The translations under genes and the position numbers were made by a program. 64,000 bases of DNA from Streptomyces sp. HSG2 (lineage in GTDB: Bacteria; Actinomycetota; Actinomycetes; Streptomycetales; Streptomycetaceae): the NCBI RefSeq assembly GCF_016598575.1, contig NZ_CP066801.1:3038001-3102000 (forward strand), written 5' to 3'. The notes under the pieces were generated by a model that was not told where the DNA came from, did not search any database, and saw nothing but the letters and a program-made list of their open reading frames with translations. This document shows positions 34,313-41,482 of this stretch, in pieces. Each line of letters starts with the position of its first letter. The first letter of the stretch is position 1.

Positions 34313-37162
34313 ATGGCGGGGACTGGTTCGGTGGTGAGTTTCGAGGACGTGCTGAATCAGGCAGTGCGAGGGGAGGGCGTGGAAGGGGATTGGAAGGCGG
34401 AGTCCGACGATGTGTGGTGCCGTGTCGGACACCGATCGGGGGTATGGCGGAAACAGGGATGGAAACTGCACGTCTCGGCGACGGCAGGGTCGGCCGCGCA
34501 GGTGCTGTCCAATTCCCTGAAAGTCCTCCTCCACGAGGAATCCGGTTTCAAGTTCGTGGCCCGCCCCGAGGAAGTCGCGGCCCTCAACACCCGGGCGACC
34601 CCACGCGGAAACGCGGCGAAGTTCATCACCGTCTACCCGGTCGACGACACCGCCGCCGTCAGGATCGCCCGCGACCTCCACGACGCCACGAAGGGACTGC
34701 CCGGCCCGAGAATCCTCTCGGACCGACCGTACGCACCCGACAGCCTCGTCCACTACCGCTACGGCGCCTTCGCCGCCCGCCGAAACCTGTCCGACAAAGG
34801 ACTCCTGGTGTGGTGCTACGAAGACCCCGACGGAAACCTCGTCGAGGACAAACGCTCCGGCGAATACCACCAGCCCACCTGGGTCACATGCCCCTTCCCC
34901 TCACACGTCCCCGTCACCACACGCTCCAGGAAGGACACCGCAAAACCCGTCCTCCTCGACGACCGCTTCGCCGTACGCGAAGCCATCCGCCACACCAACA
35001 AAGGCGGCGTCTACCGCGCGACCGAAGTCGCCACCGGCACCCCCGTCGTCATCAAGGAAGCCCGCCCCCACGTCGAGAGCGACACCCACGGCAAAGACGT
35101 ACGCGACTGGACACGCGCCGAGGCCACGACCCTGGAACGCCTACGACACACCGGCCTCACCCCACGCCCCCTGGGCCTGTTCGAAACAGCCGGCCACCTC
35201 TTCCTCGCACAAGAGGAAATCCCCGGAATCCCCCTGCGCAACTGGGTCGCCGACCGATTCCGCGACATCGGCCGACGCCGCTACCTCACCGAGGCCACCC
35301 ACCTCATCGGCCCACTCCTCGACCTGGTCGCCACCGCCCACGCACAAGGCTGCGTCCTCAGAGACTTCACCCCGAGCAACGTCATGGTCCCCCCCGAGGG
35401 CCCACCACGACTGATCGACCTCGAACTCGCCGCCTGGCAGGACCAGGCACCACCCCCCACCCGCGTGGGCACACCGGGCTTCAGCGCCCCCGAACGCCTC
35501 CACGACGCCCCCGTCTCACCCACCGCCGACTACTACAGCCTCGGCGCGACCATCTGCTTCCTCCTGCACGGCAAGGTCCCCAACCTCCTGCCCGAACAAC
35601 CCACCCGAGACACCCCCCACCAACGTCTCGCACGCTGGCTGGAGGCCTGCACCCGCTCCCAGGGCACCACGGAACTCCCCCGGGGCACCACGGAACTCAT
35701 CCTGGGCCTCACCGAGGACGATCCCACCCGACGCTGGGACACCACCCGAGCCCGACAAGCCCTCCACCACATGAACCTCACCACGCCCACCACACCCACC
35801 GCGTCGGCCATGCCCACCGCGTCGGCCATGTCGGCCACGCCCACCGCGTCGGCCACCACCATCACCGCCCACACCCGCACGGACGCACCCACCACCGACG
35901 GTGACACCGACCCGGGCACCCCCACCAACACCCTGGCCAGGACCGCCACCCACACCCCGACTTCCGCCAGGACCGCCACCGCCACCGCCGGGGGTTGGGT
36001 GGTGGACGAGGTGATCGCGGGAATCGTGGAGCATCTGCTGGGTTCGATGACGCCGCCGGAGTCGGCGTCGGGCGGTGAGCGCCTGTGGCCGGTGTCGACG
36101 GTGGCGGGGGAGACCGATCCTCGCTCCGTGCAGCAGGGCGCCGCGGGGGTCCTGGCGGTCTTGTGCGCCTGTTACGAGGCCACGGGCGATCCGCGTCTGC
36201 CCGATGTCCTGGCCCGTGCCGCCGGCTGGATCGTCGATCGCGGCGACACCGGGCGGATCCGCCCCGGTCTGCACTTCGGTGGCAGGGGGGTGGCCTGGGC
36301 CCTGTACGAGGCCGGGCGCGTGCTGGACGATCCCGGGTTGCGCGCCCGTGCCCTGGACCTGGCCGCGGCCCCGCTGTCCTCCACTCTCAGCCACGACATC
36401 ACCCACGGTGATGCCGGCAGTGGCATGGCGGCCGTCCACCTGTGGCACCGCAGCGGCGACACCCGCATGGCCGAGCTCCTCGCCCACGGCGCCGACCGTC
36501 TCCTGGCCGCCGCGCGTCGGCACCCGGGTGGGGTGAGCTGGCCCATCCCGGCCGAGGCCATGGCGGAGGAAGCCGGCAAACGCTACCTGGGCTTCGCCCA
36601 CGGCAGCGCCGGCATCGGCTGCTTCCTGCTGGCCGCCTCGACGGTGACCGGCCGACCCGAACACCTCGAACTCGCCCTGGCCGCCGGGGAGGAACTGGCC
36701 ACCCACGCGGTCACGGTCGATCAGGCCACGCACTGGCCGGCCCAGGCCGGCGACACCCCCACCGCGCCCTACTGGTGTCACGGCTCGGCCGGGATCGGCA
36801 CCTTCCTGGTACGCCTGGCGGCGCGGTGCGAGGACGAGCGGTTCGCGGATCTGGCGCGGGGCGCGGCGCGGGCGGTGGTCGAGCGTGCCTCGCGGGCGCC
36901 GTTGGGGCAGTGTCACGGCCTGGCCGGCAACGGCGACTTCCTGATGGACATGGCCGAGGCCACCGGTGAGGGCGTCTATCGGGACGCCGCCGGGGACCTG
37001 GCCGATCTGATCGTCGGTGAACACGCCCGCCGGGGAGACCACGTGGTCTTTCCCAACGAGTACGGCGAGGTCTCCACCGGCTGGAGCGACGGATCCGCGG
37101 GAATCCTCGCTTTCCTCCTGCGTACCCGCCACCCGTACTCCCGGCACTGGATCACCCAGTAG
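34313..37162 (+). CDS. lanL: Class IV lanthipeptide synthetase LanL (lyase-kinase-cyclase)
   Basis: A 949-residue trifunctional enzyme that phosphorylates Ser/Thr of the precursor, eliminates phosphate to dehydro residues and cyclises Cys onto them. Residues 1-~215 are the lyase domain. The kinase domain (~220-490) shows Lys 248 (VVIKEA), Asp 351 and Asn 356 (LRDFTPSN) and Asp 369 (LIDLE). A Thr/Pro/Ala-rich linker (~490-560) leads to a LanC-like cyclase with zinc ligands Cys 822 (WCHGSAG), Cys 867 and His 868 (QCHGLAG). Retained ligands mean class IV, not class III. ATG 34313 follows GGAAGGAA. The precursor gene lies 53 bp downstream. Confidence 0.93.
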   Translation: MAGTGSVVSFEDVLNQAVRGEGVEGDWKAESDDVWCRVGHRSGVWRKQGWKLHVSATAGSAAQVLSNSLKVLLHEESGFKFVARPEEVAALNTRATPRGNAAKFITVYPVDDTAAVRIARDLHDATKGLPGPRILSDRPYAPDSLVHYRYGAFAARRNLSDKGLLVWCYEDPDGNLVEDKRSGEYHQPTWVTCPFPSHVPVTTRSRKDTAKPVLLDDRFAVREAIRHTNKGGVYRATEVATGTPVVIKEARPHVESDTHGKDVRDWTRAEATTLERLRHTGLTPRPLGLFETAGHLFLAQEEIPGIPLRNWVADRFRDIGRRRYLTEATHLIGPLLDLVATAHAQGCVLRDFTPSNVMVPPEGPPRLIDLELAAWQDQAPPPTRVGTPGFSAPERLHDAPVSPTADYYSLGATICFLLHGKVPNLLPEQPTRDTPHQRLARWLEACTRSQGTTELPRGTTELILGLTEDDPTRRWDTTRARQALHHMNLTTPTTPTASAMPTASAMSATPTASATTITAHTRTDAPTTDGDTDPGTPTNTLARTATHTPTSARTATATAGGWVVDEVIAGIVEHLLGSMTPPESASGGERLWPVSTVAGETDPRSVQQGAAGVLAVLCACYEATGDPRLPDVLARAAGWIVDRGDTGRIRPGLHFGGRGVAWALYEAGRVLDDPGLRARALDLAAAPLSSTLSHDITHGDAGSGMAAVHLWHRSGDTRMAELLAHGADRLLAAARRHPGGVSWPIPAEAMAEEAGKRYLGFAHGSAGIGCFLLAASTVTGRPEHLELALAAGEELATHAVTVDQATHWPAQAGDTPTAPYWCHGSAGIGTFLVRLAARCEDERFADLARGAARAVVERASRAPLGQCHGLAGNGDFLMDMAEATGEGVYRDAAGDLADLIVGEHARRGDHVVFPNEYGEVSTGWSDGSAGILAFLLRTRHPYSRHWITQ

Positions 37163-37215
37163 CACGGGCCGAGCGGCAGAAAGCCTGCCGCCATTGGAAA
37201 GAGAAGGAGAACGCC

Positions 37216-37371
37216 ATGGAGAACCAGGCCCTCGAAGTTCTGGCCGACCTGCACGCCCTTCCCGAGACCGACCCGGTCGGTGTGGACGGTGAGTCGTTCT
37301 CGGGCACCTGTGCCTGCGTCGGCCTGCTGACCCTCGCGAACACGATCTGCATCGGTATCAGCTGCGCCTGA
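37216..37371 (+). CDS. lanA: Lanthipeptide precursor LanA (venezuelin-like, class IV)
   Basis: A 51-residue precursor behind a strong AGAAGGAGA site. The leader contains LADLHALPETDPVG, the recognised leader helix of this group. The core carries four cysteines (residues 32, 34, 45, 50) and Ser/Thr at 27, 29, 31, 39, 43 and 49, ending CIGISCA. From memory it is very close to VenA of S. venezuelae, with the same cysteine spacing, so four thioether rings of the venezuelin pattern are expected. Differences are concentrated in residues 4-11 of the leader and 26-33 around the leader/core border. The gene is too short for default ORF cut-offs and is easily missed. Confidence 0.93.
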   Translation: MENQALEVLADLHALPETDPVGVDGESFSGTCACVGLLTLANTICIGISCA

Positions 37372-37383
37372 TCCCGACCCTGT

Positions 37384-37418
37384 CCGGTCGGCGGCGGCCC
37401 GGGGCAGCCGCCGACCGG
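37384..37418 (+). terminator. Perfect 12-bp hairpin between lanA and the transporter genes
   Basis: CCGGTCGGCGGC (37384-37395) and GCCGCCGACCGG (37407-37418) are exact complements with an 11-nt loop, 12 bp after the lanA stop. It probably acts as a partial terminator or 3' stabiliser that raises lanA transcript relative to lanT/lanH, a common plan in lantibiotic operons. Confidence 0.75.
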
Positions 37419-37644
37419 AACACACCGCTCACGACCCCCACCGGGCCGTGACCCACAGGACCGATCACCCACCGGGAACCGGACGACCCCGTCCCACCCA
37501 CCCGATGAGCGATCGGTCCTCGTGGGACCTCGTCACCCCGCCGGCGTGGGACGCGCCTCCGCATGGAGGTCGTCCGAGCCGGTGTGGCGAGAGCGACGCG
37601 GTCGGGTCGTCCAGGTGTCGTCGGTTGTGGTCGGTGAGGGTGAG

Positions 37645-38730
37645 GTGGTCTGTGTGTACGGGTCCGTGGAACCCGGAGCGGATGGGGGCGCGATCGGTGG
37701 TGAGGAGTGTTCGCCGGGGTACGCGATCACGACTCGGGGGCTGTTCAAGAGTTTCGCGGGGCCGGAAGGGAAGACCACGCACGCGGTGCGGGGTCTGGAT
37801 CTGGATGTGATGCGTGGCGAGGCGTACGCCTTCCTGGGTCCCAACGGCGCGGGCAAGTCGACGACGATCGCCTTGCTCTGCGCGTTGGCCCGCCCCACGT
37901 CGGGGCGGGCGGTGGTGGCGGGGGCGGATGTGTCGGACAGCCCGCAGGAGGTTCGCCGGCGCGTGGGCATGCTTTTCCAACACAGCTCCTTGGACCCGGA
38001 CCTGACGGCCCAACAAAATTTGGTCGTGCATGGGCGTTTGTACGGACTGTCCGGCCGGGCGGTGCGTCGGCGGGTCGACGAGATGTTGGAGACCGTCGGG
38101 TTGGAGGACCGACGGCGGTCGGCGGTGCGCACGTTGTCCGGGGGTATGCGGCGACGTCTGGAGTTGGCGCGTGCCCTGCTGCACGCCCCCGGGGTGTTGT
38201 TCCTGGACGAGCCGACCACCGGTCTCGACCCGCACGCTCGTGCCCAGGTCTGGGAGCACCTGCGCGCGCTGCGCGACCGGTACGGCTGCACGCTGCTGGT
38301 GACCACCCACTACCTGGAAGAGGCCGAGAACTGCGACCGGTTGGGAATCATCGATCACGGCCGGTTGGTCACCCAGGGCACATCGGGGGAGCTGAAGGCC
38401 GCCGTCGGCGCCGACCGTGTCCGATTGCGCACCGGGGACGATGCCGCGGCCGCGGGCGTGGTGGCGCGGTCGACGCCCGGTGTTCCGCCTCCCACGGTGG
38501 ACGGCGAGGGGCTGTCGCTGAGGGTGCGGCGGGGAAGCGCCTGGATTCCGCGCCTGTGCGCGGCGTTGGAAGCCGAGGGGATAGCGGTGCGCGCCGCCTC
38601 CGCGGTTCCTCCGACCTTGGACGACGTCTTCTTCCACCACACCGGCCGGAGCATCCACGCCCCCGGCGAGGGCCGACCGGGTGGCGATCCCGACCGTGTC
38701 TCGTCGGGCGTTGCCGAGGGGCCACGGTGA
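37645..38730 (+). CDS. ABC transporter ATP-binding protein (LanT/VenT-like)
   Basis: About 361 residues, DrrA-type ATPase expected to power export of, or immunity to, the lanthipeptide. Motifs in order: Walker A GPNGAGKST, Q-loop MLFQHSSLDPDL, signature LSGGMRRRLELAR, Walker B VLFLDEPTTGLDP, and switch His in TTHYLEEAENCDR. A C-terminal extension of ~100 residues follows the nucleotide-binding domain. The start is uncertain: in-frame GTG codons at 37627, 37645, 37654 and 37666 share poor GGTGAGG-like sites; 37645 is a compromise. No peptidase C39 domain is fused, so leader removal needs a separate protease. Confidence 0.88.
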   Translation: MVCVYGSVEPGADGGAIGGEECSPGYAITTRGLFKSFAGPEGKTTHAVRGLDLDVMRGEAYAFLGPNGAGKSTTIALLCALARPTSGRAVVAGADVSDSPQEVRRRVGMLFQHSSLDPDLTAQQNLVVHGRLYGLSGRAVRRRVDEMLETVGLEDRRRSAVRTLSGGMRRRLELARALLHAPGVLFLDEPTTGLDPHARAQVWEHLRALRDRYGCTLLVTTHYLEEAENCDRLGIIDHGRLVTQGTSGELKAAVGADRVRLRTGDDAAAAGVVARSTPGVPPPTVDGEGLSLRVRRGSAWIPRLCAALEAEGIAVRAASAVPPTLDDVFFHHTGRSIHAPGEGRPGGDPDRVSSGVAEGPR

Positions 38731-38863
38731 CCGGGGCGGCTGCCCCGGGGTCGGTGGAGGCGGGCGGGAGGGCCTCCCGGCCGCTCCTCCTCGGCTGTGT
38801 GCGAGGTGTTCACGGCCTGCTCTACGGGCCCCATCGGGCCGGACGACGACGTGTGGAGGTGCC

Positions 38864-39739
38864 ATGAGCGCCCGTTCCCTGGCCGATTCCCCCGCCGCGG
38901 TGACGACTCCGGTCACCGACGCGTCGGGGCGGGAGTCCTCTTTGCGTCGCGAGGCGCGCGCTGTCCGAGCCTTGGTCCACCGTGACCTGTTGAGACTGCG
39001 GTCGCAGTCGGTGCACACCGTCTTGATGCTGCTTCAGCCGGTGCTGTACCTGTTCGTTCTCGGCGGCGGTCTGGCCACGCTGATCCCGAACTCCTCGCTG
39101 GGGGTCGGCTACCGGGCCTTTCTCTTTCCCGGCGTGCTGATGATGACGGTCCAGACTCCGGCCATCATGGTCGGCATCCGTCTGATCACCGATCGGCAGA
39201 GCGGCTACCTGCGCGAACTGTTGATGGCGCCCGTCTCGCGGTCCACGCTGTTGTCGGGGGTCTGTGCCGGCGGCACCCTGGTCGCCACTGTGCAGGGGGC
39301 GGTCCTGCTGGCCCTGATCGGTGCTGTCGGCCTGCCCTACGATCCCTTGCTGCTGGTGCTGCTGCTGGTGGGGATGACCCTCGCCTCGTTCACCATCACG
39401 GCCCTGGCGCTGGCCCTGGCTGTCGGGCTGGACCGGCCGGAGATCTTCCACATGTTGCTCGGTCTGGTGATGATGCCGCTGCTGTTCCTGTCCGGTGGGT
39501 TCTTCCCCCTGCAGAACCTTCCCGGGTGGGCCCACACGCTCGCCGCGTTCAACCCGCTCGCCTATGGCGTGGATCTGCTGCGTCGCCTGATCGCCCACCG
39601 GGTGCCGGAGCAGTCGCCCGGCCTGGGCGTCGAATGGGCCGGTCGGCAGCCTTCCCTGCTTCTCGAAGCCGCTCTCCTCCTGGTGGTCGGGGTGGTCGCC
39701 CTCTGGTGGGCCGCTCGGCGGTTCGGCCGACCCGAGTGA
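38864..39739 (+). CDS. ABC-2 type permease (LanH/VenH-like)
   Basis: A 291-residue ABC-2 permease with six membrane segments, beginning at LMLLQPVLYLFVLGGGLATL and ending with LLLVVGVVALWWAARRF. The AFNPLAYGVDLLRR motif is typical of DrrB-type exporters. GGAGGT immediately precedes ATG 38864, 133 bp after the ATPase gene. Together they form one exporter; venezuelin clusters have the same gene pair. Confidence 0.9.
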   Translation: MSARSLADSPAAVTTPVTDASGRESSLRREARAVRALVHRDLLRLRSQSVHTVLMLLQPVLYLFVLGGGLATLIPNSSLGVGYRAFLFPGVLMMTVQTPAIMVGIRLITDRQSGYLRELLMAPVSRSTLLSGVCAGGTLVATVQGAVLLALIGAVGLPYDPLLLVLLLVGMTLASFTITALALALAVGLDRPEIFHMLLGLVMMPLLFLSGGFFPLQNLPGWAHTLAAFNPLAYGVDLLRRLIAHRVPEQSPGLGVEWAGRQPSLLLEAALLLVVGVVALWWAARRFGRPE

Positions 39740-39812
39740 CGCTGTCGCCGGAGGCGGGGCGGGGTCCCGCGTGTTCGGTGTCCGCAAGAGCGGGGATCGA
39801 GCACGTGAGAAC

Positions 39813-39835
39813 GCCCCCACCTGCCAGGCGGGGGC
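39813..39835 (+). terminator. Hairpin terminator after the lanthipeptide operon
   Basis: GCCCCC-A-CCT-GCC-AGG-C-GGGGGC folds as a compact stem with one internal mismatch, 74 bp after the permease stop. It separates the plus-strand operon from converging peptide genes on the minus strand. Confidence 0.7.
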
Positions 39836-39875
39836 CCTGACCCGGGTCCGTGCTCCGGGGTTCTCGTGCCGCTGG

Positions 39876-40052
39876 TCAGACGGCCTGGGCCGTGACCCAA
39901 GCGGCGGCCCCCAGCGTGATGGCGCAGAAGATGGCAGCTTGGACCCACGCGACGGGAGACACCGCGTGGGTGACTGTCGCGGTGGCATCCTCGTTCAACC
40001 GTGTCGCTGTCGCTTCTCCGGCCTTTCGTCTCATCTCGACGCTGTCTGTCAT
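39876..40052 (-). CDS. Small hydrophobic peptide, member E
   Basis: A 58-codon gene behind a strong AGGAGGAAGG site. Polar residues 1-~30 include ATATRLNEDATATVTH (LNED in place of LRED), then the SPVAWVQ step and a hydrophobic tail (AAIFCAITLGAAAWVTAQAV) with one Cys. Last of three minus-strand peptide genes (G, F, E), 41 bp downstream of F. The strong ribosome site argues that it is expressed. No family known to me. Confidence 0.62.
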   Translation of the reverse strand: MTDSVEMRRKAGEATATRLNEDATATVTHAVSPVAWVQAAIFCAITLGAAAWVTAQAV

Positions 40053-40092
40053 GATCCCTTCCTCCTGTGCGATGTCATGGCGCATGCCTCGC

Positions 40093-40290
40093 TCAGTCCC
40101 CGAGGCAGTCGATGGCCGCCGTGAATGTGAGGGCGGCGCCGACGATGGTGATGGTCACCACGTAGACCGTCGCCGTGACCGGGGATTGCTCCACCGGCGC
40201 GATGCCTTCGTGATCCTCGCGCAGCTCTCCGAGGCCGGTGGTGGGGTGGGTGAGGCGATGTTCGATCGCCCTGTGCGTGGTTGCGTTCAT
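40093..40290 (-). CDS. Small hydrophobic peptide, member F
   Basis: A 65-codon gene with GGAGAGGA ahead of its ATG. Polar leader with GLGELREDHEG, then QSPVTAT, then a beta-branched hydrophobic tail (VYVVTITIVGAALTFTAAI) ending CLGD. Shares the LRED motif with A and B and the SPV step with E. It lies between E and G on the same strand, consistent with a small operon. Confidence 0.62.
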   Translation of the reverse strand: MNATTHRAIEHRLTHPTTGLGELREDHEGIAPVEQSPVTATVYVVTITIVGAALTFTAAIDCLGD

Positions 40291-40515
40291 GGTTCGGTGT
40301 CCTCTCCGGTGCTCTGTCGTCGAAGGTAGGCGGGCGGTGGTGGTCGGCCTGTCGGAAGGACGGCCGGTGCGCGGGGGAGCCTTCTGTCCGTCGATCGCGG
40401 GAACCCCGCCCGCCCGAAGGGCGCCGGCGCTTCCCTGGCTGTGGCGGTGTCCCGGCGCCCCGCCTCCGAGTGGTCGGTGCGCGGGCCGTGACGGCCCGGA
40501 CGGGGCCGCGGCCGA

Positions 40516-40698
40516 TCAGCCCACCGCGCTGTACACGAGGCCCGCGACGGCTCCCGCGAAGGCCCAGCCCGTGGCGGTGGCCGCGACACAGATGATTCCG
40601 ATCGAGACCGGAGTGCAGAACAGCGGCCGGCGCCCTTGGTCACCCTCGCGGAGTTCTGGGAGAGAGGTACCGGAGTTCAGCAGCTCGACGGCGGTCAT
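40516..40698 (-). CDS. Small hydrophobic peptide, member G
   Basis: A 60-codon gene. Leader MTAVELLNSGTSLPELREG, then a CTPVSIG step, then a Gly/Ala-rich tail (ATGWAFAGAVAGLVYSAVG) with small-residue spacing like B. GAAGGGCAGG precedes ATG 40698; an in-frame ATG 27 bp upstream is an alternative. Two cysteines lie close before and inside the tail start. The first peptide gene of the G-F-E group; its promoter should lie in the 780-bp gap behind it. Confidence 0.6.
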   Translation of the reverse strand: MTAVELLNSGTSLPELREGDQGRRPLFCTPVSIGIICVAATATGWAFAGAVAGLVYSAVG

Positions 40699-41482
40699 GT
40701 CATTGCCTGCCCTTCTCATTCTCATCGCCTGAACATCTGACCTCGCCGACGCCCTGCCGACTGCCGACGGCTCCGACCGGGGCGGCGGTACGAACCAAGC
40801 TATTCCCCGACACAAGCGTTCGGATCACCCGTACGGCCCGGGTCGGGGGCCGGTCCGGTGTCCGCCGACCGGTGGACGGCACGTTGCCGGCCACCGGTGG
40901 TGACACCCGCCCTCACGACCGGCGACCGTGCGCCCGCCCGCGGTGACCACCGCGAGGACCCGCGGTCGTGTGACGGGCCGAGTGGCGAGGTGTCGGCGCC
41001 GTCCACCACCGCCCGGTGCGTCGCGGGCAGCCGCCGTCCGTCCCCGTCGAGGGGCTCCCCTCCCACGCACACGGGTCGGCCGCGGGGCGGGCGGCGTGGT
41101 TCAGGCTCGCGAGCGGCGCCGGCCGGTATCGCGGTCCCGACCTTCCGGCACTGTCGGCCCTCTCGGTCGCCCGGGGGCGGGCGGCGCCTCGCGCCCCCGT
41201 GCGGGGCGCCCGGCCGCTTCCGCCGGGGTCCACGGCCCGGCGCCGCGGCCACCGCCCCGGTGCCCACGGTGTCGACTTCCACCGCCCAGGTTCGCGTACC
41301 TGCCGACAACCTCTCAGAACATGACAGGGGCATTGCCAACTCGATCGCGAACACCCCTATAGTGACCTCACGTTGCGCTCAGATTGGGTCACTCCGAGGC
41401 TGGAAGACGACATACGTGAGCCGGGGTCACGGCGACCCCGGACGCCACCCCCTCCGGGGGCCGCCCGACCGCGCACACGACG
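40699..41482. other. Divergent promoter region, no supported gene
   Basis: About 780 bp between peptide gene G (minus) and the conservon (plus). Frames on both strands are Arg/Pro/Gly-rich without family signal. A TATAGT box at 41358-41363 in a locally AT-richer stretch may be the -10 element of the conservon promoter; the best upstream hexamer, TTGCCA at 41333, is 19 bp away, longer than ideal. Confidence 0.45.

Noticed and set aside
33080..34870. Long minus-strand open frame across the peptide-D region and the lanL start
   Set aside because: Its translation is His/Pro/Thr low-complexity, it lies antisense to lanL, and it exists only because the plus strand is G/T-rich.
34313..37162. Class III (LanKC) assignment for the lanthipeptide synthetase
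   Set aside because: The cyclase keeps Cys-His zinc ligands (WCHG and QCHG), which class III enzymes lack, and the precursor is of the venezuelin class IV type.
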